A DNA stretch of 64,000 bases from an uncultured Erythrobacter sp. (GCA_947499095.1 CANMMR010000002.1:248001-312000), one strand, 5' to 3'. Positions 27,397 through 36,130 are shown, counted from the stretch's first letter. A program made the numbers and translations. The notes: generated by a model not told the origin, from the letters alone.

Positions 27397-28401
27397 ATGA
27401 CGAAGCTCATCTATGTCGACGACGATCTGCCCGGTATCACCCGCAAGGGTGCAGGGAAGGGATGGGCCTATTACGATCCGAAAGGACGGCTGATTACCGA
27501 CCGGGTTGAAAAACGGCGGCTCAATGCGATCGCCCTGCCACCGGCCTATGTCGATGAATGGTTCTGCCCTGCACCCAACGGCCATATTCTCGCCACCGGC
27601 ATCGATGCCAAGGGCCGCAAGCAATATCGCTACCACCCCGATTTCCGCGCCGAGCGAGAGGGTGAGAAGTTTGACCGCTGCATCGCATTCGGAAACCTCC
27701 TGCCTCTGGTACGCAAGCAGGTCGAGGAGGATTTGAAAGGAAGCAAGCTGACGCGCGAGCGGGCGACTGCCAGCGTCATCCGCCTTCTCGATCTCGGTGC
27801 CGTACGCGTCGGCAACGAAGGATATGCAGAGCGCAACAAGAGTTACGGCGCAACGACCCTGCGGCGCAAGCATGCGGAGGTAACCGGCAAAACGCTCAAG
27901 CTGCGTTACAAGGGCAAGTCGGGCAAGATGCGCGAAGTCACTCTGACCGATGGTAGCCTCGCCCGCGCTGTGCGCAAGATGCAGGACCTGGCCGGCCAGA
28001 ACGTCTTCAAATATATCGACGAAGATGGCGAGGTGCAGACTGTGGATTCCGGTGACGTGAACGAATACCTCGAAGCCTGCATGGGCGAGCGCTTCACCGC
28101 GAAGAACTTCCGCACCTGGCACGCCAGCGTGATGGGGTTCGAATGCCTGCGAGATGGTGAGGGCCGGATGCCGATGAAGGCGCTGCTCGACTGTGTAGCT
28201 GGGCAGTTAGGCAATACGCCGGCGGTTACCCGCAAGAGCTACATTCACCCGGCTGTCATCGACCTTGTCGATCGACAAGAGGAGTGGCGCAAGAACCTGG
28301 GTCTGCCGCGTGCAACGCGCTGGCTGACACGAGAAGAGCGTGGTCTAATCGAATTGTTGCAGCAAAGCCCCAGCGCGGCCGATTTGCTCGCCGCAGCTTG
28401 A
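27397..28401 (+). CDS. DNA topoisomerase IB
   Basis: 334-residue poxvirus/bacterial type IB topoisomerase that relaxes DNA by nicking and rejoining one strand. Recognisable parts are YRYHPDFRAERE, the catalytic arginine region RVGNEGYAERNKSYGATTLRRKH, NFRTWHASV, and the nucleophile tyrosine in TRKSYIHPAVID. Start MTKLIYVDDDLPGITRKG. In alphaproteobacteria such genes are accessory and often stress-linked, which agrees with the possible EcfG site. Confidence 0.93.
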   Translation: MTKLIYVDDDLPGITRKGAGKGWAYYDPKGRLITDRVEKRRLNAIALPPAYVDEWFCPAPNGHILATGIDAKGRKQYRYHPDFRAEREGEKFDRCIAFGNLLPLVRKQVEEDLKGSKLTRERATASVIRLLDLGAVRVGNEGYAERNKSYGATTLRRKHAEVTGKTLKLRYKGKSGKMREVTLTDGSLARAVRKMQDLAGQNVFKYIDEDGEVQTVDSGDVNEYLEACMGERFTAKNFRTWHASVMGFECLRDGEGRMPMKALLDCVAGQLGNTPAVTRKSYIHPAVIDLVDRQEEWRKNLGLPRATRWLTREERGLIELLQQSPSAADLLAAA

Positions 28402-28529
28402 CCGGGCGCAAGAAGAGTCGACAGGTTGCAATAATCTCAATATAAGAACAAAGCCGATACCCCGGGGTGTTTCGGTGTTCCTGACTGCAGCACGCTGACG
28501 GAACTGGCTTCCCCGACGGGAGAGACGGG

Positions 28530-29543
28530 GTGCAGCGTCTCGCGGAATTCGATGTCAGTCGGCAATTCATTACTCGCCGCGGGAAGCTCGCGGCGCAGCT
28601 GACCTTTGGCTTCATATGTGCGGCGGCCATTATCGGGCTACGGTCGCTCTACGACATTTGGGCACCGGAATCAGGCCCTTTCGCAATGATCTATCCGACC
28701 GTCTTGCTTGCGACGTTCTATGGACACTGGCGGGCGGGGCTGGTGTCTTTCGTCGTCACCTTCTCCTGGGCGTGGTACTTCGTGCTGCCAGAGCAGTCGG
28801 CCTTCCTCTTCAGCAATCCGACTGATCCGGCTCGGGTTCTACTCAACGCGACTTGCTGTTTGATCGTCATCATATTCGCTGAGGCGTTCCGACGGGCAGC
28901 GCAAAGCACCATGAAGGAAATCCGCGATCGCGCGGACAAGCGGCTGACGCTGCTCGCCGAACTCGAGCATCGGACGAAGAACAGCTTCGCGCTGGTGGCC
29001 AGCCTGCTCGAAATCCAGAAGCGGCAGATGCCCGACCCCGCCCTGCATGGGGCGCTCGAGGATGCCGTCGGCCGCGTGCGGACCTTCGCTGATGCCTATT
29101 CCAGTTTGACGATGGACCACGGAGAAGGCGGCGATGTCGCGATGAAACCCTATCTCGATGTCCTGCTGGACCGGATCGAGCGCGCGGCCTTGACCGACAA
29201 TATCCAAGTCTACCGCGAGATCGAGCCGATGAGGCTGCCGAGCGAAACGGCAGTGGCTATCGGTCTGTATCTGAACGAAGCGATTTCGAATTGTTCGAAG
29301 TACGCATTCCCTGGCGGACGCTACGGCAAGATCGGCGTGTTCCTCCAATTGGTGGATGGTGGGTGGCGACTGACCATCGAAGATGACGGGGTCGGCGAAG
29401 AGGCAATCAAGCTCAATCCCGGAGGTCTGGGCAACAATCTGATGCTTGCCTTTGCGCATCAGGCCGGTGCTTCGCATTCGGCAGGCCCGGTGCTCAACGG
29501 GTTCCGCAACGAGATGGCAGAGAAGCGCGACGCGCTTGCATAA
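28530..29543 (+). CDS. Membrane sensor histidine kinase, HisKA_2 type
   Basis: 337-residue kinase. Three to four membrane segments at about residues 20-125 resemble DUF4118. A HisKA_2/HWE-type dimerisation region follows, with the phosphoacceptor histidine in LAELEHRTKNSFALVASLLE. The ATPase domain has the N box NEAISNCSKYAF and a G-box-like DDGVGEE and GGLGNNLM. No response regulator is adjacent, so the partner is unknown. HWE/HisKA_2 kinases often feed the PhyR-EcfG stress pathway; that is only a possibility here. Start is GTG at 28530 after GGGAGAG. Confidence 0.88.
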   Translation: MQRLAEFDVSRQFITRRGKLAAQLTFGFICAAAIIGLRSLYDIWAPESGPFAMIYPTVLLATFYGHWRAGLVSFVVTFSWAWYFVLPEQSAFLFSNPTDPARVLLNATCCLIVIIFAEAFRRAAQSTMKEIRDRADKRLTLLAELEHRTKNSFALVASLLEIQKRQMPDPALHGALEDAVGRVRTFADAYSSLTMDHGEGGDVAMKPYLDVLLDRIERAALTDNIQVYREIEPMRLPSETAVAIGLYLNEAISNCSKYAFPGGRYGKIGVFLQLVDGGWRLTIEDDGVGEEAIKLNPGGLGNNLMLAFAHQAGASHSAGPVLNGFRNEMAEKRDALA

Positions 29544-29566
29544 GGTATCCCTAAAAGATACCGCCT

Positions 29567-29824
29567 GTGTCCATGCACCGTGCCGGAGCCAGAATTCGCG
29601 CCTTCAGGGAAGCCCATGATCCCCCGCTGACCGCCGCCGAATTCGGCGAGCGGTATGGTGAGCCGGAGCCATGGCCGAGCAGAACAGTTTATGGCTGGGA
29701 GGCCAAGGGCCGCATCGCCCGCGCGGCTGTCCAGCTCCGCTTAGCCGACCTTGGAATTTGCCGGCCGGCCGATTGGCTGGAGCCAGCGGCTGCCGATCCC
29801 GCACTCAAGGAAGAACCGAGACCG
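29567..29824 (+). other. In-frame DNA-binding-like N-terminal extension of NAD synthetase
   Basis: 86 codons, open and in frame with nadE, with no stop in between. The peptide (ARIRAFREAHDPPLTAAEFG, then PSRTVYGWEAKGRIARAAVQ) looks like the small XRE-type helix-turn-helix proteins of sphingomonads. It ends at PRP before the canonical NadE start. Either NadE carries a fused HTH, or a small HTH gene has lost its stop and both starts are used. A possible internal ribosome binding site (AAGGAAG) lies before the 29825 ATG. Confidence 0.6.
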
Positions 29825-31888
29825 ATGAGTCAAAGCAATACGCACCAGTTCTACGATCTGCACACGCATGGCTTCGTCCGGGTCGCCACTGCAACGCCGA
29901 GCACACGCACGGCCGATGTGGCGTTCAATGCTGCGGGTATCGTCGAGCAGGCGCGAATGGCGCATGATCGTCACGTCGACCTGCTACTCTATCCCGAACT
30001 CAGCCTCTCGTCCTACGCCATCGACGATCTGCATCTGCAAACAGCCCTGCTGGATGCTGTCGAGCGCCATCTTGGCGAAGTGTGCGAAGCGACTCGAGAT
30101 CTCTCTCCGGTCCTCGTCATCGGCGCGCCGTTGCGGCGCAATGGCCGGATTTACAATTGCGCTGTCGTCCTTTCGCGTGGCGAAGTGCTGGGTGCCGTGC
30201 CCAAGAGCTTTCTGCCGAACTACCGTGAATTTTACGAAAAGCGCTGGTTCAGCCATGGCCGCGATTGTGTGGGGCTGGATATCGAACTCGGTGGCAAGGC
30301 GGTCCCCTTCGGCACCGATCTGCTGTTTTCCGCCAGCGACTTCCCCGGCTTCACCTTCGGGATCGAGATCTGCGAGGATTTCTGGTCGCCCAATCCGCCC
30401 GGCGCTCTGGCCGCGCTGGCGGGCGCGACGATCCTCTGTAACCTCTCGGCGTCCAACATAACCATCGGCAAATCGGACGAACGACACATGTTGTCCCGCG
30501 CCAGCTCGTCGCGCCTCGTTTGCGCCTATGCCTATTCGGCCAGCGGGCATGGCGAGAGCACGACCGATCTCGCATGGGACGGGCAGGGCATGGTTTACGA
30601 GCTGGGCGACCTGCTGGTCGAGAGCGTACGCTTCGACCTCGCGCCCGAACTCTGTGTGACCGATGTCGACACCAAGCGCGTGCTCGCCGAACGTATGCGC
30701 ATGCAGACATGGGGCGATGCCGCCGATGCTGCGAGGCGGCCCGAAGACTGGTTCCGCCGGGTGGCGTTCGAGCATGCACCGACGCCCGGCGACAAGGGGC
30801 TGGAACGCCCGATCCGCCGCTTCCCCTTCGTGCCCAACCGCGCGCACAAGCTGGACGAGGATTGCTACGAGGCCTTCAATATCCAGGTTGATGCGCTGAT
30901 GCGCAGGATCCAGGCGACCGGTGCGAAATCGCTCGTGATCGGTATCTCCGGTGGGCTCGACAGCACGCATGCCTTGCTGGTTGCAGCCAAGGCGATGGAT
31001 CGACTCGGGCGCCCGCGCAGCGACATTCGCGGCTACACCATGCCCGGCTTTGCGACGTCGGACGACACCAAGTCGAACGCATGGAAGCTCATGAAAGCGT
31101 TCGAGATCACCGCGGAGGAAATCGACATCAAGCCGACCGCGCGGCAGATGTTGGAAGATATGGGCCACCCCTTCGCCGACGGTGAGCCGCATTACGATGT
31201 GACGTTCGAGAACGTGCAGGCCGGGCTGCGTACCGACTATCTCTTCCGCCTGGCGGGCCATCATTCGGGCTTCGTTATCGGCACGGGCGATCTATCGGAA
31301 CTGGCGCTCGGCTGGTGCACTTATGGCGTGGGCGACCAGATGAGCCATTATGCAGTCAACGCAGGCGTTCCCAAGACGCTGATCCAGTACCTTATCCGCT
31401 GGACGACGACGACCAGCCAGTTCGACGAGCAGTGCGACGGAGTGCTGCTCGCCATTCTCGATACCGAGATCAGCCCGGAGCTGGTGCCTGCGGGTGAGGA
31501 CGGCGCGATCCAGTCCACCCAGTCGATCATCGGGCCCTACGAGTTGAACGACTTCTTCCTCCACCACATTGTCCGCTGGGGACAGAGTCCGAGCCATGTC
31601 GCGTTCCTTGCGTGGCATGCGTGGAAGGATGCGAAGGACGGTCTGTGGCCGATCGACTTTCCCGAAGAGCGCAAGAACGAATACGACCTCGCCACGATCG
31701 CGAAGTGGCTCGAGAATTTCGTGAAGCGCTTCTTCGCCTTCAGCCAGTTCAAGCGCAGCGCCTTGCCCAATGGCCCGAAGGTAAGCGCAGGCGGGGCGCT
31801 CTCCCCGCGTGGCGACTGGCGCGCACCGAGCGATGCGGTGGCCGATCTGTGGCTCGACGACCTGAAACGAAACGTGCCGGAAAGCTGA
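29825..31888 (+). CDS. nadE: Glutamine-hydrolysing NAD+ synthetase
   Basis: Amidates nicotinic acid adenine dinucleotide to NAD+ with glutamine-derived ammonia. The N-terminal nitrilase-fold glutaminase has catalytic E58 (LLLYPELS), K127 (AVPKSFLPNY), and C183 (GIEICEDFW). The C-terminal synthetase has the ATP loop SGGLDS at 375-380. From this ATG the protein is 687 residues, the expected size. The reading frame can be extended 86 codons upstream to 29567, adding the HTH-like segment. A hairpin overlaps its stop codon. Confidence 0.93.
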   Translation: MSQSNTHQFYDLHTHGFVRVATATPSTRTADVAFNAAGIVEQARMAHDRHVDLLLYPELSLSSYAIDDLHLQTALLDAVERHLGEVCEATRDLSPVLVIGAPLRRNGRIYNCAVVLSRGEVLGAVPKSFLPNYREFYEKRWFSHGRDCVGLDIELGGKAVPFGTDLLFSASDFPGFTFGIEICEDFWSPNPPGALAALAGATILCNLSASNITIGKSDERHMLSRASSSRLVCAYAYSASGHGESTTDLAWDGQGMVYELGDLLVESVRFDLAPELCVTDVDTKRVLAERMRMQTWGDAADAARRPEDWFRRVAFEHAPTPGDKGLERPIRRFPFVPNRAHKLDEDCYEAFNIQVDALMRRIQATGAKSLVIGISGGLDSTHALLVAAKAMDRLGRPRSDIRGYTMPGFATSDDTKSNAWKLMKAFEITAEEIDIKPTARQMLEDMGHPFADGEPHYDVTFENVQAGLRTDYLFRLAGHHSGFVIGTGDLSELALGWCTYGVGDQMSHYAVNAGVPKTLIQYLIRWTTTTSQFDEQCDGVLLAILDTEISPELVPAGEDGAIQSTQSIIGPYELNDFFLHHIVRWGQSPSHVAFLAWHAWKDAKDGLWPIDFPEERKNEYDLATIAKWLENFVKRFFAFSQFKRSALPNGPKVSAGGALSPRGDWRAPSDAVADLWLDDLKRNVPES

Positions 31889-31906
31889 TCGAGCTTCCCG
31901 GCACGT
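31872..31906. terminator. Terminator-like hairpin at the nadE 3' end
   Basis: 15-base arms, 31872-31886 and 31892-31906, pair with a single mismatch around a GATCG loop. The left arm includes the first base of the nadE stop. No long T-run follows. It lies between convergent nadE and azoR. Confidence 0.65.
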
Positions 31907-31939
31907 CGCTGGCGCGTAAGGGAGGGGAGGGTCGGAGGA

Positions 31940-32524
31940 TTACGCGGCCAGCCGTTCGACTTCCTGATGGGCCGCGACGATCTTCTCTTCGCCGCCTTCG
32001 CCCATGATGCCGTCCGCTGCGACTATCCTCACATCGGTCATGCCGAGGAAGCCGAGGAAGAACTTCAACCAGGGCGACATGAAATCGATATCGCTGCCGA
32101 TCGCCGTTCCGCCGGTCGCCGCTGTGACATAAACCGTCTTGCCGGTGAGAAGGCCTTCCGGCCCGTTCTGCGTGTAGCGGAAGGTCCGCCCGGCGCGCGC
32201 GACGAGATCGGCCCAGGCCTTCAGCGTGGCGGGAATCGTGAAGTTGTAGACCGGTACGCTGAAGACGATCGTATCGGCCGCCTCGAGTTCGTCGATCAGC
32301 TCGTCGGCGATCTTCGCTAGACCATGCTGCACCTCTGAACGGTCGGCGTAGGGCGCAAGGTTGGCCGCATGCCGCTCGGCATCAATGAACGGGAGGTCGT
32401 TTTTGGCGAGGTCGCGCGTGACGACGTTCTTGCCGGCGAGCTTTTCGACCAGTCTGTTGCCGAGGCTGGTCGAAACGCTGTCATCGCCGCGGATGCTGCT
32501 GGTAATGTGAAGGATGTTCGTCAT
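31940..32524 (-). CDS. azoR: FMN-dependent NADH-azoreductase
   Basis: 194-residue flavodoxin-fold reductase that uses NADH to reduce quinones and azo compounds. It starts MTNILHITSSIRGDDSVST and has the FMN-binding patterns VPVYNFTIPATLKAW and TAATGG. It is the second gene of a pirin-azoR operon, starting 14 bases after the pirin stop. A LysR regulator is divergent from the operon and probably controls it in response to an electrophile or quinone. Confidence 0.9.
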   Translation of the reverse strand: MTNILHITSSIRGDDSVSTSLGNRLVEKLAGKNVVTRDLAKNDLPFIDAERHAANLAPYADRSEVQHGLAKIADELIDELEAADTIVFSVPVYNFTIPATLKAWADLVARAGRTFRYTQNGPEGLLTGKTVYVTAATGGTAIGSDIDFMSPWLKFFLGFLGMTDVRIVAADGIMGEGGEEKIVAAHQEVERLAA

Positions 32525-32538
32525 GGTTTTACTCCTGC

Positions 32539-33240
32539 TCAGGCCGCATCGACGAGGACGAGTTCGCTATCCTCGAGGGCGGTGATGGTGATGCTCTCTT
32601 CCTTGGTGATGGCGATGCCGTCGCGGGCCTGCGCCTCGATATCGCCCACGCGGATGCTGCCGGTGGCCGGCACGAGATAGAGGTGACGGTCGGCAGTGCG
32701 CGGCGTGTAGGTCACGCTTTCGCCCGCCTTGACGGTCGCGCCGAGCACGCGGGCATCGGTGCGGATGGGTAATGCGTCGTCGTCGTTCGCCACGCCGCTG
32801 GCGAGGGGCACGAATTGTCCGGCGCGATCGCCTTTCGGAAACTGTCGCGCGCCCCAGTCGGGATCGCCGCCGCGCTCTTCCGGGATGATCCAGATCTGGA
32901 ACAGCGTGGTATCTTCGTCTTCCAGGTTGAATTCCGAATGCGCGACGCCGCGCCCGGCGCTCATGACCTGTACGTCGCCCGCTTCGGTGCGGCCTTCGTT
33001 GCCCATGCTGTCGCGATGGGTGATGGCCCCGGTGCGGACGTAGGTGATAATTTCCATGTCGTTATGCGGATGGGTAGGGAAGCCGCTCTTCGGCGCGATC
33101 TTGTCGTCGTTCCACACGCGCAGCGCGCCCCAGTTGACGCGCGAGGGGTTATGGTAACCGGCGAAGGAGAAGTGGTGGTTCGCATCCAGCCAGCCATGGT
33201 TGGCCTTGCCGAGACTGCTGAAGGGGCGGTGTTCGATCAT
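32539..33240 (-). CDS. Pirin-family protein
   Basis: 233-residue bicupin. The N-terminal cupin holds the metal-binding histidines in FPTHPHNDMEIITYV and GRGVAHSEFN. Pirins include quercetinases and redox-sensing cofactors; which this is cannot be decided. AAGGAG precedes the ATG at 33240. It is the first gene of the operon with azoR and is divergent from the LysR gene. Confidence 0.9.
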   Translation of the reverse strand: MIEHRPFSSLGKANHGWLDANHHFSFAGYHNPSRVNWGALRVWNDDKIAPKSGFPTHPHNDMEIITYVRTGAITHRDSMGNEGRTEAGDVQVMSAGRGVAHSEFNLEDEDTTLFQIWIIPEERGGDPDWGARQFPKGDRAGQFVPLASGVANDDDALPIRTDARVLGATVKAGESVTYTPRTADRHLYLVPATGSIRVGDIEAQARDGIAITKEESITITALEDSELVLVDAA

Positions 33241-33286
33241 ATGCCTGCTCCTTTGAAGGAATGTGTCGTTGAACAAGCAGATAGAC

Positions 33287-33326
33287 CTTGCCGCGTGTTC
33301 CAATAACTGCGATAAAATACGGCAAG
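33287..33326. promoter_or_regulatory. Candidate operator between pirin-azoR and the LysR gene
   Basis: Perfect 7-bp inverted repeat CTTGCCG (33287-33293) and CGGCAAG (33320-33326) with a 26-base AT-rich centre containing TAAAAT. It lies in the 106-base divergent intergenic region, where LysR-type regulators bind. The arms are wider apart than a classic T-N11-A box. Confidence 0.45.
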
Positions 33327-33346
33327 ATGTTCAGGAAATCCGAACA

Positions 33347-34249
33347 GTGAAGCTTGGGGGACCGAGCCTCGACCAGTTGCGCATCTTCCTCGCGGTGGCT
33401 GAAGAGGGAAGTTTCGGCGCAGCCGCGCGCAAGATGGGGCGAGCGGTATCTGCCGTCAGCTACGGCATTTCGCAAATGGAGGCTCAACTTGGCATCACCC
33501 TGTTCGAACGCGAAGGATCGCGCCGCCCGGTGCTGACCGAGGCTGGCAAGGGCCTGCTGGTCGAAGCCAAGGCGGTGGCCGACGGCATCGACACGCTCCT
33601 GGCGAAAACGCAGAGCCTCCACGCGGGCCTCGAGAGCGAGGTCTCGCTGGTCGTCGATGTGATGTTGCCAGGCGAAGTTACGGCGACTGTCCTGCGTCGA
33701 TTCCGGACGATGTTCCCTACCACCGCGCTGCGGCTACAAGTCGAAGCATTGGGAGCAGTGGCCGCATGCCTGCTGGACGGCGCCGCCGACCTTGCCATCG
33801 GCGGCCCCGTGCTGGCCGGCCACGAGGAGCTCGAACGGCAGGCTATCGGCCGGGTCGAGCTGGTGCCGGTCGCCGCGCCGGATCATCCCTTGGCGCGATC
33901 AGGTGTGAAGCCAGGCGAAAGTCGCAAGCACCTGCAGCTTGTCCTGTCGGATCGTTCGCCACTGACCGAAGGGCGGGAGTTCTCCGTCCTGTCTCCGCAA
34001 AGCTGGCGGCTGGCCGATCTCGGCGCGAAGCATGCCCTGCTGAAAGAAGGGATCGGCTGGGGCAACATGCCGCGACACACTATCGCTGCCGATTTAGTGG
34101 AAGGGCGATTGTGCCAGCTCGATCTGCCGGAAAGACCAGGCGCCGATTACACGCTCAGCGCTTTGTGGCGGCGCGATGCCCGGCCGAGGACGGCCGCCAG
34201 CTGGCTGATCGATGCGATGCGCGATGCCTTGAAGGAATGCGCTGACTGA
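33347..34249 (+). CDS. LysR-family transcriptional regulator
   Basis: 300 residues from the GTG at 33347 (KLGGPSLDQLRIFLAVAEEG), with an N-terminal winged HTH (about 5-65) and a substrate-binding domain. The upstream GTG at 33263 would add 28 residues without homology and place the start inside the probable operator, so the shorter start is preferred. Divergent from pirin-azoR, which it probably regulates. It ends against the convergent STAS-like gene with stop codons sharing TGATCA. Confidence 0.88.
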   Translation: MKLGGPSLDQLRIFLAVAEEGSFGAAARKMGRAVSAVSYGISQMEAQLGITLFEREGSRRPVLTEAGKGLLVEAKAVADGIDTLLAKTQSLHAGLESEVSLVVDVMLPGEVTATVLRRFRTMFPTTALRLQVEALGAVAACLLDGAADLAIGGPVLAGHEELERQAIGRVELVPVAAPDHPLARSGVKPGESRKHLQLVLSDRSPLTEGREFSVLSPQSWRLADLGAKHALLKEGIGWGNMPRHTIAADLVEGRLCQLDLPERPGADYTLSALWRRDARPRTAASWLIDAMRDALKECAD

Positions 34250-34633
34250 TCAGCGATCGGCGCGCAGCCATTGCAGCGCTTCGGGTTTCGTGTCGAAGAA
34301 CTCGACAATCACATCCGGCGCGACACGTTTGTACTGCATGCGCATCAGCACCGGGGCACCGTAGATCGCGGTCCGGTTAAGGCCGAATTGCTTGGCGGTG
34401 CGAAGATAGTCGCCGATTTTTTCCGCAGTATCGCGATCCTGGGGCACGGCAGTGGTGAAATCGCCGAGCGAATAGATCGCCTTGCGCTGCTTGACCAAGG
34501 GCAGGCAGGCCTCGTTGAGGCAGACGAACAACTCGTCAATCGATTGTACGTCCCACAAACCGCCGCAGCGGTAATGCAGTTCGTCATGCGCCTCGTCGAG
34601 ATGGGCGGTTACGATACGGTCGGTCGTGCTCAT
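34250..34633 (-). CDS. Hypothetical protein, possibly STAS/SpoIIAA-like
   Basis: 127-residue soluble protein. The alternating strand-helix pattern (KAIYSLGDFTTAVPQDRDTA, then LNRTAIYGAPVLMRMQYK) and the length resemble SpoIIAA-like STAS proteins, but no signature is clear. Start ATG at 34633. Stop abuts that of the LysR gene. No operon partner on this strand upstream within 40 bases; ilvE lies further on. Confidence 0.7.
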   Translation of the reverse strand: MSTTDRIVTAHLDEAHDELHYRCGGLWDVQSIDELFVCLNEACLPLVKQRKAIYSLGDFTTAVPQDRDTAEKIGDYLRTAKQFGLNRTAIYGAPVLMRMQYKRVAPDVIVEFFDTKPEALQWLRADR

Positions 34634-34689
34634 CGCCCTTGTATAGCCCGCAGACCTTGAAGGAGCGTAAACTGCGCGTGGCAGGCGTC

Positions 34690-35769
34690 TTACAGCCGCA
34701 TCACCCAGCCGTTCGTATCAGCGACGCGGCCCTTCTGGATGCCGACCAGTTTTTCCCGAACTTTGGTGGTTATTTGCCCAGTGCCGCCGCTGCCGATGGT
34801 GAATTCGCCATCCGGGCCGAGGACCGTGCCGACCGGTGTGACGACCGCAGCCGTTCCGCAAGCCATGGTCTCGAGCAGCTTGCCCGTAGTGGCGTCGGCG
34901 CGCCATTGATCGATGCTGTAGGGTTCCTCGCGCACCTGCAGGCCCTCTTCGCGTAGCAACTGGATCAGGCTGTCGCGCGTGATGCCGGGCAGGATCGTAC
35001 CGGTGAGCGGCGGCGTTATCACTGTGCCGTCGTCGAAGACGAAGAACAGGTTCATGCCGCCCAGCTCCTCGATCCACTTCTTCTCGACCGCATCGAGGAA
35101 GACGACCTGGTCGCAACCGTTTTCGATGCCTTCCGCCTGCGGAACGAGGCTGGCGGCGTAATTGCCACCGGTCTTGGCTGCGCCCGTGCCGCCGGGGGCG
35201 GCGCGCGTGTAGTTGCGGCTGACCCAGATCTTCACCGGCTTGGCGCCGCCCTTGAAATATGGGCCGACGGGGCTGGCAATCAGGATATATTTGTACTGCC
35301 GGGCCGGGCGCACGCCGAGGAAGGCTTCGGAGGCGAACATGAAGGGGCGCAGGTAAAGCGAGCCGTCGGGATCGCTCGGCACCCAGTCGCGGTCCGCGCC
35401 GACCAGTTGCCGGATCGACTCGAGGAACAGCTCTTCCGGCAGCTCGGGCATCGCCATCCGTCGCGCGCTTTCGTTGAAGCGGCGCGCATTCCGCTCGGGG
35501 CGAAACAGGGCGAGGCCATCGTCCGGCTGCTTGTAGGCTTTCATGCCCTCGAAGATTTCCTGCGCATAGTGCAGGACGGCCGCTGCCGGATCGAGACTGA
35601 TCGGCTCGCGCGGACCGAGCGTCGCCTTGTGCCATCCGCCCTTATCTGCATCGTAATCGATCACGACCATGTGGTCGGTGAAGAGCTTGCCGAAGCCCGG
35701 GTCCTGCAACGCCTGGTGGCGCGTTTCGCCGGGGACCGGGGCGGGGTGGGGAAGGTGCTCGAAATCCAT
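34690..35769 (-). CDS. ilvE: Branched-chain amino acid aminotransferase
   Basis: 359-residue fold-IV PLP transaminase for the last step of valine, leucine and isoleucine synthesis. Type II features are FEGMKAYKQPD, the PLP lysine in GAAKTGGNYAASL, and EELGGMNLFFVF. Start MDFEHLPHPAPVPGETRHQA at 35769. An upstream in-frame run of 24 codons to 35841 shows no homology. A 600-base non-coding region with inverted repeats lies upstream. Confidence 0.95.
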   Translation of the reverse strand: MDFEHLPHPAPVPGETRHQALQDPGFGKLFTDHMVVIDYDADKGGWHKATLGPREPISLDPAAAVLHYAQEIFEGMKAYKQPDDGLALFRPERNARRFNESARRMAMPELPEELFLESIRQLVGADRDWVPSDPDGSLYLRPFMFASEAFLGVRPARQYKYILIASPVGPYFKGGAKPVKIWVSRNYTRAAPGGTGAAKTGGNYAASLVPQAEGIENGCDQVVFLDAVEKKWIEELGGMNLFFVFDDGTVITPPLTGTILPGITRDSLIQLLREEGLQVREEPYSIDQWRADATTGKLLETMACGTAAVVTPVGTVLGPDGEFTIGSGGTGQITTKVREKLVGIQKGRVADTNGWVMRL

Positions 35770-35891
35770 GCTTGCGCGCGTAAGGCCAGCAGGGATTTTT
35801 CGCAAGATTTGGGAGAGAAGCTTTTGTCGCGTGGTGAGCACATCCGTGCTTCCCTACGGCACCGGCCCGCTCTCGATGCTTTTCTTGGTGC

Positions 35892-35913
35892 GCTATCGAC
35901 ATCCATCGATAGC
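35892..35913. repeat. Small inverted repeat upstream of ilvE
   Basis: Arms GCTATCGA (35892-35899) and TCGATAGC (35906-35913) with a 6-base loop, directly beside a larger inverted repeat. Possibly a regulator site or part of the ilvE leader structure. Confidence 0.7.
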
Positions 35914-35915
35914 TT

Positions 35916-35998
35916 GCTGTTCCATCCCGCTCCCCCACCCGACCACCCACGGCACGGTATTCTATGGGTGGCCGGGTGGGGGAGCGGGATGGAACAGC
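35916..35998 (-). repeat. 34-bp inverted repeat upstream of ilvE
   Basis: Arms 35916-35949 and 35965-35998 are complementary at 33 of 34 positions, with a 15-base loop. The one mismatch would be G-U in RNA from the minus strand and A-C on the plus strand, so the hairpin is best formed in a transcript running toward ilvE. No T-run follows. I see no coding signal here; the rest of 35770-36368 holds only the other hairpins and the small ORF listed separately. Confidence 0.85.
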
Positions 35999-36042
35999 CC
36001 AAGGGCCGGACGGATGTCCAGCCCGCACGCTGCAGATAATGA

Positions 36043-36078
36043 GAAGGCCAGCCTCGCCCTAAGGAGAGACTGGCCTTC
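36043..36078 (-). terminator. Terminator-like hairpin after the small ORF
   Basis: Arms GAAGGCCAG (36043-36051) and CTGGCCTTC (36070-36078) pair perfectly. On the minus strand the stem is followed by TCATTATCT. A second hairpin, AGCGGC/GCCGCT, lies at 36087-36105. Confidence 0.6.
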
Positions 36079-36130
36079 GCATGGTCAGCGGCCGGAAGCG
36101 CCGCTCACGTAGCCTTACTCGGCAGGAATG

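Noticed and set aside
29544-29562. Small hairpin GGTATC/GATACC between the histidine kinase and nadE
   Set aside because: Six base pairs with an A-rich loop and no T-run; insufficient to assign a function.
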